Source: Acanthaster planci (taxonomy: Eukaryota > Echinodermata > Asteroidea > Valvatida > Acanthasteridae). From it: DNA of 64,000 nt. Under the pieces are notes generated by a model, which ran no database searches, was not told where the DNA came from, and saw only the letters and a program-made list of their open reading frames with translations. Shown here in pieces: positions 21,657-34,400 of the stretch (position 1 is the stretch's first letter; each line of letters opens with the position of its first letter). The stretch is taken from NCBI RefSeq assembly GCF_001949145.1, contig NW_019091360.1, positions 2,989,947 through 3,053,946 on the forward strand. Direction: 5' to 3'. A program made the translations under genes and the position numbers.

Positions 21657-24340
21657 AGGCTCATCCAGAACTAAATTAAAACCATTACTGTGTGAAGGCG
21701 CAACGCCCGTGAGTGGGCGGTACGCGCGCGCTCAACACCTCTTCGACCAATGAGGTGTTGCGACTTGCCAAAAGAATGCGCGCTGAAGTTGAAGAACTCA
21801 CGCGTGAGCATTGATGTCTCCTCGGTGACCTCGAATAGGCCTAAATCTGAAGGTATCTGGGTCCTACACACTATGGCCGGAGCATCACACAAAACAAACT
21901 CAATGTACCAATCGTTTCAAAAAGGGCATACCTTGAATCAGATGCTGAAATTTATCCCATTTCGGATGTTAGCAGTTTCCGTGCTAAGGCAAATTTGAGG
22001 ATTAAAAAATACAAAATCGCGGCTCGCGGTTATCGATTTTGAAGTCGACTTTCCGCTCTGTCTGCTGGCATTTTAGTAACTCCATTTCCCACGAGCCACC
22101 CCGGTAAATGTTAACAATGAACTTGTAAATGCCAACGGAAATCAATCGCATACTCGGCTACTTTTACACGTTATTGATCAGGCTTCGGCTTTCACAGCTC
22201 GGGTTTCGGAAGTAAATTTGACCGTTGACACCTCTCCAGGACAGCAGGTGTTCTGATTTTAGCCCGGGATTGACTTTGGCGCCACTTGATCGTATTTACG
22301 CGGTCGGAAATTGGACGGTATCATTGAAAAACATGCAAATCACAATATCAGAGTGCAGAAAAGATTTTGAAATTCTTCAAAACCCATATCTTAACAGGCT
22401 ACTGTCATTCCTTTGGTAAGTCTGAATTTCATAAATACCAAACATAATTGAAGAAGGAACACTTTCGAATCTTGAACTGCATGTACTGTACATGATGTAG
22501 CCAACATGTATGAACATACAAGCAGAGACATTTGATTGGAAACTTTCACCGAAAAAGGGTAAGAATACTCGGTTTTAATAAATGCTCACATTTCAAGACA
22601 GTACAACAATGCACAATAAGTTGTGTCAAACTGAAACAAAATAAGAGGCACAAATAAATCTTTCCAAGATGCTATTTTTAACAAAACACAAGTGGTAAAC
22701 AAAACATGCAGTGGGTCAAATGTAGCGAAGTATTAACTGCAATGGGACGAACCCAACATTTCATGAGAATAATACACAACTTGGCAAAAGAATATCATGT
22801 AGCCTAATCCAATGCCCCCAAATGGGGGCTATGACTACGGTGTCACGCTCGCATGCAAGCGGTGCGCGTGCGTTGAGTACCTCTTTTTCCGTGGGCTCTG
22901 GCCTGGACCAAGAGAGGGCGCAATTTCCAAGCAATGGACGCTCCTTCGGTAGTAACTGCGCATCGCTAGCAACAAAATGAGCGCTCCTGACCAATATGGC
23001 TTTTTTCAACCGATGAGGGGGTGCTCCTGCTCAGGGCGGATAGGGAGCCGTCTTGCCCAAATACGGGCATGTGTCAGGGTTGAGAACACGCGCGCGAATG
23101 CCGCCGTAGTTAATGCGTCTCTTCGTGTGACTCTATGCCAAAATAACGAGTACGAAAGGATTTAAATATGCTTCAAAAACAAAACCGCCGAACAAAGCAA
23201 CAACGCACAGGCAAAAGCACCACCTCCCTAAAAAAAAAAGAAGTAAGAAATTCTGAAGAAAAAGTCATGATCTTAACAATCCACAGTTATAACTTCTCTG
23301 ATTTCAACCATTCCCACACAAGGCAGCAACTCTGAATAAACTTTTCAAAAACAAAAGCAAAAGGCCGAACGACCAAACAAAAAACATTCAAAGCAAAAAC
23401 AAGGCTGACATGTCAACAACTGTAAACTTTCATCACTTGCGGTTTGCTCACGAATAATAACAAGTTGAAAGCTAAACAAAGATTTTTTTTTTCCTCTCCA
23501 ACGTCTGTGCGGTAGAACTCACTGGTGAGGGACCCTTACCAGTGCCGGGTGCGAGGGGTCACACCTACCTACGCCCTCCATAACACAAAGACCCCGCCAT
23601 AACTGAAACGCGACAACACTCACAAGTAACAACAACCTCATCAACCTCTTACCTTGATTAACCTTCTTATATACACAAACATGTAGATTATCTGCTGAAA
23701 CAAGATACAGGAAAAAAATTTGATAAAAAACATTACGAGAATACTTCATTTAGTTCTCGATACTATGTGCTTGGCATGACAGGCAAAATAAAAAAAGTCA
23801 CGTGTAGTTTAAGGAAATAAAATACTGTAGATTTTCAGCCAGCACCACGAAAGTTTGAATGCTGAGAATAGAACTACAGTAGGTGAAGTAATATTTTCGG
23901 AATCTCCGATGTCTAGCGAAATAATGAGAAGAAAATATGAGAACTGATACCAACTCATCCACTGGCATTTCTGCCCTAATTAACAGCAAAGACAAGGCTA
24001 TTGCAAATCACTGATTTAGGCTGATTATAACCAAATAAGAAAAATCATCGGAAACATCCAATCTACAAAAATGATGAGAAGGAAAAAAATGGGTCTAAAA
24101 TTTGGTAAAAACATATCAAGTAATTACCACATTGTGTCTTGATTGGCCAAGAGAAAGTCACATGGCATTTGCTAATTTGGCTATACGTGTATTGTGCTTT
24201 TACAGCTAAAAGAACTGCACTTTTAACAACCAGAGTACCAAACCCCTAGCAACGATTATTAAAACAATATGCATGACCACTGGTCTGTGTACAAATTCCT
24301 TTTTAGGTGCGCGCTGCACTCATCCCGAATGCTAGTGATA
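21657..24340 (+). repeat. 2.7 kb duplicated block, copy 1
   Basis: From TTAAAACCATTACTGTGTG onwards it matches the block at 61329-64000 line by line, with substitutions and short indels. Shared marks include GCGCGCTCAACACCTCTT, GCGGCTCGCGGTTATCGATT, CACTGGTGAGGGACCCTTAC and GATTATCTGCTGAAACAAGA. It contains dispersed repeat family 2 (22905-23100). No open frame survives the indels in both copies. It may be a non-coding flank duplicated with the PAH unit, or a large non-autonomous element. Confidence 0.85.
22905..23100 (+). repeat. Dispersed repeat family 2, copy 3
   Basis: Plus-strand copy inside the 2.7 kb block: GACCAAGAGAGGGCGCAATT, GCATCGCTAGCAACAAAATG, then CAACCGATGAGGGGGTGCTC. Confidence 0.65.
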
Positions 24341-25391
24341 GAGTTGGGTTTCCAACATTTCGTGAAGAGTTAAATTGGAAAGTGCTGCAAATTTCCAACA
24401 AATTTCTGATTTAAACAGCCGCAAAGTTTATGAATATTTAGATCAAATTAATCAGTTAAATCAATCAGAACCTGCAGGAGACATGTTGTGAAATAAATAT
24501 TGGCAACTTTATCTGAAAATTTGGCCTCGGGGAAAAATTGACATGCTCCACAGATCACCTCAGGAGGTTGGTTTCACTACACCACTCAAAGTAGTCAAAA
24601 TTATACTTCTAAATCAATGTCAAAATGCAACACCACAGAGCTAGCTAATAAAGCAATGAATAGAGTGTAATATATCTTTAAAAGACAAAAATAATCCTTT
24701 CTAGATGAACTGAACACCTCAATGCAAAGTAAACCTCGATGCAATAGTAGCAATAAACTTGAATAAAAGATTTAGATATATTTCTTTATCAAATGATTCT
24801 GAAGTGTTTGCCTACGTGAAATAAATGTGATCGTATCTCTACAAGACAAAATGCACTTTGTATAACGAACTCACAATCAGAGATATTTAACTGAAGGTAA
24901 CCTGCATTTACATGTAAATTCTCCTTCTTCTGAGCTTGTAGTAAAGATGCTACTTTTGTACTTTGCCTTTTCAGGCTAGAAGGCCAGCTACTAAGCTCAG
25001 AGGTCAAAGTTCACTCATGACTGTGAAACATTCTCAGTATCCATGCTCAATGCTGCAACTTCCAACTATTGTGCCATTTTGATTTTCATTTCCATGAGTG
25101 TTGTGGCTGGTCACATGTAGATGTACTCTGGCCTTATCATGAAATCCCTTCTTTTCAAAGCCACTGACAATTATTAATGTACAAATTCTTGATTCTTTGC
25201 ACTGCTGTGTGCTTGAAATTTTAGCGTATTTTAATTCTAGTTGTAATGTATCTCGATATATTTTTAAGGATTGAAGAAACTATTAAACTAAGTCAACTAA
25301 AATGATTACACTTATTCATGCCATTTTTAATTACTTCTGAAGTGCCTTGGTGCGATGCTCCAAGAAGATTCTGAGGAAAACTTGGGCTTGT
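24341..25391. other. 3' flank of PAH-B
   Basis: AT-rich sequence between the duplicated block and the PAH-B stop codon. It includes the likely 3' UTR. No other gene or repeat array seen. Confidence 0.5.
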
Positions 25392-25435
25392 TTAGGAGAC
25401 TTTGTTGACAGCATCGATCAAGATGTTTAGGTCCC
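25392..25435 (-). CDS. PAH: PAH-B exon 13 (stop codon)
   Basis: 44 bp encoding [14 protein letters not shown] and then TAA at 25394-25392, the tetramerisation tail. An ATTAAA hexamer at 25331-25326 on the minus strand, about 60 bases past the stop, could be a weak poly(A) signal. Confidence 0.87.
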
Positions 25436-28400
25436 CTTTCAAGGCAGAAAGAAACAAAACTGCAATAAAAGGCTCTGTATGCATATCAGTCCCATGCAAC
25501 TAGTTCACTTTTTTTATTCTTCATTTTATGAGCACATTAGTTCAAGCGTGGCAGAGACAATGGACGAACAGAGACAATGGACTGGCATGTGTGACTGAAA
25601 TGTTTACTGCCACCAGGTGTTTCCTATTTAGTTAATTCTATTAGTATAATTCTAGGATTTAAATATTTCCAAGTCCCTTTCTAGCCAAGGTTAAAACTTC
25701 CTGTCCACTTCCAGGAAAAAATTGTGAAAATGACATACTATCTGAGGTCATATTTGCATTCCACCAAGTTTTTGGGAAGCAAATGTGAAGATTGGTTCAC
25801 CGAGGTTATCGATTTATGAAAGAAAACAAATTGGGGCTTGTAATGTTATAGAAGCAAAAATTGTCTATTCAAATTTAATTTTGCCCATCCTCAGGCCGGA
25901 CAGGTGGACGGGTGGCAAGATGAGACACTGAGCCGGAGTAGCAAAAATGATGTGAGATACGGGCAACCTGACTTACCTCGGATAGACTGGGCCAGCTCCT
26001 TCAGCTGTGTCTTCTTCTCCAACACCTCCACCGACTGAGTGTAGGCATTGTAGCGGACCGAGAAGGGCCGCGGGATGACGGAGGCAAATTGCCTGGAAAA
26101 GAGATTGATGAGCAACACTTCCTGATCTGTGCACTTGATAACATACAGCTGGGTTTCCGTTGCCTCAAACTTGTGTGTTTACACGCACACCCTCTTAACT
26201 TCTGGAAGAGTTTGGCTACAATATTAGTGCACTGTAATTAGGAATTTATCTGACCTATGAAATACAGGACTAGAAGGGTTTGTAACTGCTCATGAATCCT
26301 TTTACAGATGGTATATTCTCCTATTGGACTGGTATCCTCAAAAACCACGATATGGTCACTCTATAAATTAGATTTGAAGTGTGTCATTTTTGTGCCTGTT
26401 ACACTTGACCTGTGTAATTTGATATTGAAATATCACAGAGATTGACTTTAAAGGATTTTGTTTGGCAGGTAATTTTCATTACTCCATTACTCTTGGAAAT
26501 TAAAGCATGTGTTCTAAACTTACAAAATCATACGTCAATATCATACATTAATTTGTGAATGACTTGCAAGTCACTTATAATTTGGCTTGTCACTAGTGAC
26601 TGATCTATGGTAAATTGGTATTGATTCATGACTAACTTCAGATTCTGTAACTGACTTGTGACTGGCTTGTGATATGACATGTTTGTGACCTGTGACTGAC
26701 TTGTGACCTGACTTCTGACGTGACCTGGGATTGACTTAAGACCTGACTTCTGATATGACCTGTAATTGACTTGTAATCTAACTTCTGACGTGACCTGTGA
26801 CTGACTTGTAACTGGACTTCTAATATGACCTGTGATTGACTTGTAGACAGCGTTCTGATGTGACCTGTAATTGACTTGTAATCTGACTTCTGTAATAACC
26901 TGTGATTGACTTTTTATCGGACTTCTGATATGATCTGTGATTTACTTGTAAACTAACTTCTGACGTGACCTGTGACTGACTTCTAACTGGACTTCTAATA
27001 AGGCCTATGATTGACTTGTAGACGACGTTCTGATGTGACCTGTAATTGACTTGTAATCTGACTTCTGTTATAACCTGTGATTGACTTGTAATCGGACTTC
27101 TGATATGATCTGTCATTGACTTGTAATCTGACTTCTCATATTATCGGTGATTGAGTTGTAATCTGACTTCTGGTATGATCTGTGATTGAGTTGTAATCTG
27201 AGTTTTGATTAGCTTATTCAAAAAATTCAAGATTAAAACCTTCAGTTAGATCAAGTTTACAAATATTAGGTCTTACCGACCGGCAAATTGTTAATTATTA
27301 AACCATTATAAAATCAGTTGCAATATTGCACACAATTGTACTTTATAATCACTACAATAGCTTCTCAATTTCAATTCCTTTTAAATTTTTAAATGAATAA
27401 TTTACTTTTGGAGTCGTTGTAAGATTTCTGTTGCTTTTCATTTGAATCTACTTGAAAAAAAGCCTCCATAGTGCAATTTTTCTCATTTAAACAAAGAAAA
27501 TTCTCTCTTTTTACTAATTTTGCATTAGAATATTCATATTCGGAAAATAGTATTCGAATATTTGATAATCGATCGAATATTCAGATACTCGGCACAGCCC
27601 TAGTGATTTGACTTGTGATAGCCTTCTGACCAACTTGTGACATTTGATGATGTTCCTGAGGTCTCAGATTCAAACCCTGATCCAGTCCATTTCTTTCTTC
27701 ATGTTCACTTTGATTATGGTTTCCACAGCTTAATTTCTGTCCCTGTAACTAGCTTTTCACACTTTAAATCTACATATTAAAATGAATATACCTCATTTTA
27801 TCCTTGGCGTCTTCAAAGCTCTCTGCTACAAAGTACATTGGCTGGAAACTGGAGAGGGGGTATTTCTGCCCAAACGTCTTAGCCGGGCTGAAGGGTTTGA
27901 ATTCAGGTTTGTCTGTCAGACAGTACTGGGAAATAAACGGAAACAACAACTGACACAAGGAAACAAGATTGTGAATAGGAATCTTCCATTCTTTACGTTG
28001 GAACTTTATGTTCGGTGTTTTCCTAAATATGGTGAGAAACAAAGGAGACAGTCAGAAATGTTGGTTGGCACTTCATCATGCACCTTGTATGTCTGTCTTG
28101 CTAATTTGGCTGTCTGTCTGTTCTCTAGCTGTTTGTCATTTGTCTATTGTTTGGAGTGAGTTTCCGAGGTCTACTGGGTTAACTTGAAGACGTGCATGCT
28201 GCCCGTCTTCCAATGGACCGTTAATGTAGCTGAAGCATAGTCACTGTTCACTCAGTTTTCATACACATAGAGAAATTTGCAATACAAACATATACCAAGT
28301 GTGGACATTCCTGTTTTCGTGTGGTAAAGAAATCTCAGAGTGATACTAATTTATCTGGCACTGTGAACTGCGGTTTCCTTTACTGTTCTTTGTTTTGCCA

Positions 28401-31400
28401 AACCTAGCCCCAAATATGTATAAGACTGTTCTTCAGAGAGGAGAGTAACCTCATGTGGACCTTGCTTAGTCCAAACAAGGTTCACATGAACCCTTCACTA
28501 TGTGGACCCATTTTGTTCTCAAGCCACACAATGTCCACTCAAGAAAAGCCAATACTTGCAATGTTTTCATTTTGGTTCCAAATCTTACCTGCAGTTCCCC
28601 GTAGGAGGACAGCAGCCCAGCACCGTATGCTTTGCGTTGACCATTCTGAATACACATCCCGAACTCCACGGTAAAAAAGTAGCACTGACAAAACAGGAAA
28701 AAGTACACATACATGTATACACACTCAAAATCAGTGATTATGAAGAGTTTTTCATGGTATTTTAATGAGCCCAGCTGGAAAAACTTCAAAACCCCCAGTG
28801 AGTGCTTAATACATGCAACTACTACAGGTTTGCTGTAGCAATATGTTACAATCTCTTTTGCATTATTCAGGTCTATATCCATACATATACTAAAACAAAG
28901 TTTTAGTTTTTGCAAAACAACAAAATATTAGGCGGAAGTATCTACTCATCACAGGAGACTTTTTTTATGTCTTCAAACAGTTTATGTATAGTTTCTAAGC
29001 AAACTAAATGAGAACTTACTGTTGACAGCTTCCCTACGTATTCATCAGGTGCACCGAGAGAAGCAAGACCAATCTCCTGAAAGGAAAGTGGAAAGTGTCA
29101 TATATGCCTGAGATATAAAAAGGCTTCAGCAGTCACATATTTAACTCCAGTCTTCCTGGACATGAGATAACGGATACTAATCTTCCCCTATCTTCCCAGC
29201 GTAGTGTTGCGGTAGTCTGGTTTTCAGATGTAAAGGTCAGGTAGCCATCATTGACCAAAACAGACCAAGGGGCAATGCAAGATGTAACATCTTGAATGCA
29301 ACTAGTGCATCTCTGTTACTTTGTAAAACTCAGTGTCAGGCAAAAGCTGCAATGAGTATTAAAAACATTTTTTTTCAACAATGCAAAGCCAAAGAGAAGG
29401 AAAACAATTTTTACACTGTGGACATTTGGAAATAATAAAGACAGTCTCCAAAAAGTCAATGAGTAGTGGTTTGGAAATTTCAGACAGTGATGGAAAGATT
29501 CAGAAATTCCTTCTGTTTTGGTCAAGCAACTGTGGTGGCAACCAGACCTGAAAATAAATCTCAACTGGTCAACACATTCGGTCTGGAAACCAGACTAACA
29601 TTGTAGGTCCATTGTAGATTACCCTCCAGTTAACACCCATACCTAATTAAATTTCTGAGCAAAAGCAGTGGGCTTACTCAATCAGCACACAGCAACTGGA
29701 TTCGAACCCCTTACCACTGGATCACAATCAAGTCAAAAATTCTCAACCTCCTACAGGGTGGATCCCTACGTAATTCTAAATCAGACACCAAGGCTTATTT
29801 TATTTCCAAGAATCAGCTTTCAATTTTTTTTATTCACAAGTGAATTGAACACCACAGAGAGCCAATAACACAACCTCAAATCTCACCTGTGAAAACTGAG
29901 CAAAGCTAGGATCAGCAAACAACGGCACATGTCCAATCAGCTCATGGCAAACATCACTGTTGGTAAGAAGAAAAGACAATTACATGATGGAAAATAATTG
30001 TTCGTCAGACATTAAAATCAATCTACACGGGTATGCGTAAAACATGAGGTCACTTAATCGCAACTTCAATTGGCTCATACAAGTTTAGTTGATGGCAGTG
30101 ACAGAAGACATCATTTCAAATAAGTGCATATGGCGCGGAACTAGCCCCACACATAGGGCTGTGGTGGCGACAGATAAGAGACAGACTGTAAAAGAGAGCC
30201 ACTACAGCCCTACGTATGGGGCTAGCACGGAACATGCGCGAGATCAGTTTTATCGGCGCCCTGGTGTCATTCTCATAATGCGTGAAATAACCTGTGTAGT
30301 ACAGCACGCATGACCTGATGTGAGTTAATGTTATTATCAAAATGGTATTTTATTAAAATCATCATCATAGCTAAGAAAGTTGCATTGCACATGTATGATT
30401 TTACCAAAAAACATTACAAAAAGACAAAGAGAAATACAATAAATCATGAGCTTGTTAGATTATTAAGACATACACGGATGACAAATTACTACAAAGGTTG
30501 GTCAAAGCCTTGAAGTACCCACAAGCTAGAATCAGCGTAGGCACAAGCAATCCACAGATATGCTGGGTGATCTCTAGGAAGTCACACCATGTGGGGATTG
30601 CAGAGTGCCGCGTGTGGATTTCTGGCAGTGCTAGTGCAGATTATTCAAGAGTTCTTTCATAATAATTGTTAATGAGTCTAATAGACTGAAACGTAATTGG
30701 GTAAATGGAGTAACTGATGAGAACATTAAACCCGCTCCTTTTGATCTTACCAACAAATCTTACTGCTACGCACAAGTTTTAATTGTTACATCTGTGAACC
30801 GAGTCACTCGTCAATTACCAATTGCATGGTTTTATACCGGTATTTCCACCAAAACAACCCCATAACCCTTAGATTTCTCATCAGACTCCGGGCAAAGGCA
30901 TAGTTTAGGTTAGGTGACTTTTCCACAGACTAAAGGTAGGTTTCCTAAACTCGTACAACCTAGACTGGCTTGTAAGGAAATCATGCTACGCAGTCCAATG
31001 GCTTTGTATTGTTACTGACACCGTGTGCATCATTTTTGTGCTTATATGTAGTATTTGGATTGGACCTATTTCTAAGCATGATTAAAAGTAGGCTTTTCAT
31101 GTCAAACCTATGTCTCGCACCATAAATTTCTTTGTCTGCTGGTAGAAGTTTACGACCGGTTTACTTACGGTTCTGGTGCGTACCAAGGGTTTGACCCGTG
31201 CCTGATGTACTGGGTGCTGTGGAACACGCGGAATGCCAAGCCAGCTAGGAAATCCCGGGAAGAGAGAAGCCCTGCCACAGGACGCAGGGTGAAACCTGTG
31301 CGATCTGGCCATCAAGATGCAAAAAAAATTGGTGAAAAATCAACCGGGAAACCAACACAATCTGGGTGACCTTGTCAACAGACTTTTCTCAGCCATCTGG

Positions 31401-34400
31401 ATAGGGAACCATCAAACGGCTGTCAAACAAGTCACTCTGTCTGTCACTTTTGATAGTGATCAAGAAGTATTGGCAACAATAACNNNNNNNNNNNNNNNNN
31501 NNNNNNNNNNNNNNNNNNNNNNNNNNNNNNNNNNNNNNNNNNNNNNNNNNNNNNNNNNNNNNNNNNNNNNNNNNNNNNNNNNNNNNNNNNNNNNNNNNNN
31601 NNNNNNNNNNNNNNNNNNNNNNNNNNNNNNNNNNNNNNNNNNNNNNNNNNNNNNNNNNNNNNNNNNNNNNNNNNNNNNNNNNNNNNNNNNNNNNNNNNNN
31701 NNNNNNNNNNNNNNNNNNNNNNNNNNNNNNNNNNNNNNNNNNNNNNNNNNNNNNNNNNNNNNNNNNNNNNNNNNNNNNNNNNNNNNNNNNNNNNNNNNNN
31801 NNNNNNNNNNNNNNNNNNNNNNNNNNNNNNNNNNNNNNNNNNNNNNNNNNNNNNNNNNNNNNNNNNNNNNNNNNNNNNNNNNNNNNNNNNNNNNNNNNNN
31901 NNNNNNNNNNNNNNNNNNNNNNNNNNNNNNNNNNNAGTCCCCGGCTGGTAGTGGTTAAAGATTTAAAAATTTAGTAACTTATTTAATCTAATTAAATGAT
32001 TCAGACAGTAGTTTTGGATTTTGTTGTTCTGATAAGTGGACTTGCTGAATTCAACAGGGATTGTGTTTCTATGTTGCAAAGTTTAGGTGCACATATGGCA
32101 GCCTATAAAAGGGTCCAATATTTGATAATGCTCAACATTGAAGATCAAGGCATAAAGCATTCTGGCCAGTGATCAACATACAGGTTTGAAAGCAAGAACA
32201 TGCTGTTGTGGGTACCATTAAAATTGGAAAATAATGTCTGGCATGCAGAGATGAACAAAATTTTACAGTTTACATCTAGACTCTGAAAGCTGACAGTCTG
32301 GTGGTCAGAAGTACAAATGAGTAACAGGCATATGCCGAGGTCAGGTCATCTTTGCCACACATTAACTAGGGAACCAAGTCATAGCGCTGGTCAACAAAGG
32401 GCAGATGCCGATGGGGGAGCCCATAGGGGAAGTCTTTGGGGTGCAAATGCCCTTCTCAAGCCCCCATTCCCCCTACGCCACCACAAAACATTTTGGTTCA
32501 GAATTTGAACAGAAAAAAAATGAACTGAACAGCATTTTTTTCTGATTGACGTCACAGCAACAGCACCATCGGTTGTCCAGAAAAGCTCGGAAAATGTTTC
32601 GAAAAAGTGCAATCTTCAGTAGAGTTAACCGTGTGCAAAAAGTCTACAAACATTTGACTACATGGACCTTTTCAAAATTACTTTGGAAGAACTGAATCTG
32701 TTCTGCTAAGATGTGCATGAGTGAGCAAGTTGTACACCACACAGGAAGTTAATGACGACCTGTTTCTTTGCAATGCTAACATCACAGGCAAAATCAAATC
32801 CGCTACGAAAAGTCACTTCAGATGATTTTTTGCACACGGTCAAACAGCTTTGAAATTATTCTTATTTTTATATAATGATTCACTTTGCTCAGGTTGCTAC
32901 TAAGAGTGAGTATGTGCTTTACCTTTGAGGAAGTTTGAGACATCCTCAAGTTGCGGAATGTTGTCCTCTCGGTAGCCACAGTTCTCCACCAGGAGGGAGA
33001 ACATGTGGTTGAATTCACGGCAGGCGTGGGTGGGGAACAGCTTGGTAAGCTCTCGGAACATGGTGCCCCAGGTCTTGATCTCGTCGGCTGTGTAGGTAAC
33101 GTGGGGAATCGGGGTCCCACTGCAAAGACAATGAAGACGCAAAATTTGCATTCGAACATTCACTTTGTTTGAACAAAGAAGGTTAAGGCCTGAGGTTGGA
33201 GAGTGATATCAACTCCATGGCAAAGACAGTGATGATGATGAGAACACCCAATATCACAAACCGGTTTCAGAAATGAAGATAGGATTGGCGCTTCTTTGGC
33301 TCATTGTGACAATGATTCCAGTCCAAATTGGCGCCTATGATGTATCTAGTTTTGGTCTATAGAGATTGGGAGGGGGAGATTTTTTCCCCAAAACAATACG
33401 GATGTTTCACAATACTGCGCCTCCAAGAGTCTGCAAGGCGTTGACCAATCACAGCTTGCGAAATCTGTCGACCCGATGCGCGTTTGGAAAGGGTCAACAA
33501 ATTTCGCACTCTGTGATTTGTCAATGCTTTGGAAACTCTTGGAGGCACACTATTGTGAATCACCCATATTGTCTTGTCCACGAAAGAACCCTTCACCCTC
33601 AAAAGGTGCTAGCACTGTCTATAAAATGTTGCTCTTGGTTCCTAATAAATTAGCAATAAGTTCCCCGGGGGTAATTTGTTATTTGATTGAAACCTGACAA
33701 TAATCAAATCATCCGAACGAATTTGGGATACAGCTTTTTGTTTCCACTTAAAAAACAAAAAATCTAACTGGTGACAAGAATCGTTCATAATCTGCTCTGC
33801 TGCAGAGAACTGATCTCTTCGCTGGCTTCTGCTTCAAGTACAAAGTCAGCTTGCAAAGGTCCATGGATAATCGGAAAACACAGTACTTTGGGGTTTAAAG
33901 ATCGGACGCTGGGGGCACGGTATACACAGGGAGTCTTACACAGTCTGATTGGTTACGAGCCAAAAACTGACATCAGGCACAAATACATATGACATTACTT
34001 TTTAATCCTCTGTATACTTTGTTTTCACTCATGTGAAAAACATAGGATATTCAGGAGAGTTGGTATTTGCGATACATCAAGTTGACGTGAACTGTATACA
34101 TCAAAAGTTCCATGTGTAGCCTATCATAAATGAAGTTGGAAGTTCACGGTTTGTATCAAATACTAAATTCGAGCACTGTTTGTTGATAAGACTGCGAGCG
34201 AGGCCGTTGGTGGTTTACACAATTTCACCTTGAACAACCACTTCGGTTAACAGCAACAAAGACAAGTGATGTCCAACGTGTAACTGCAATTTCATTACAA
34301 CTCACTATTTGTAGTTGAAGGCAATGTCAGCAAATTCTTTGCGCCTGGCGCGGTACACAGGATCAGTGAAGCCCTGTGGAAGCATCAAGGGGAATTAAGA

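Noticed and set aside
23519-23749. A minus-strand frame starting MKYSR in the duplicated block, with a similar start in copy 2 (63202-63387)
   Set aside because: The two copies lose frame with each other after about 46 residues through an indel, so coding constraint is not supported.
26820-27116. A 98-codon frame with a repeating RSYQ-type pattern
   Set aside because: It is the minisatellite read in one frame; the repeats come from DNA tandem units, not a protein.
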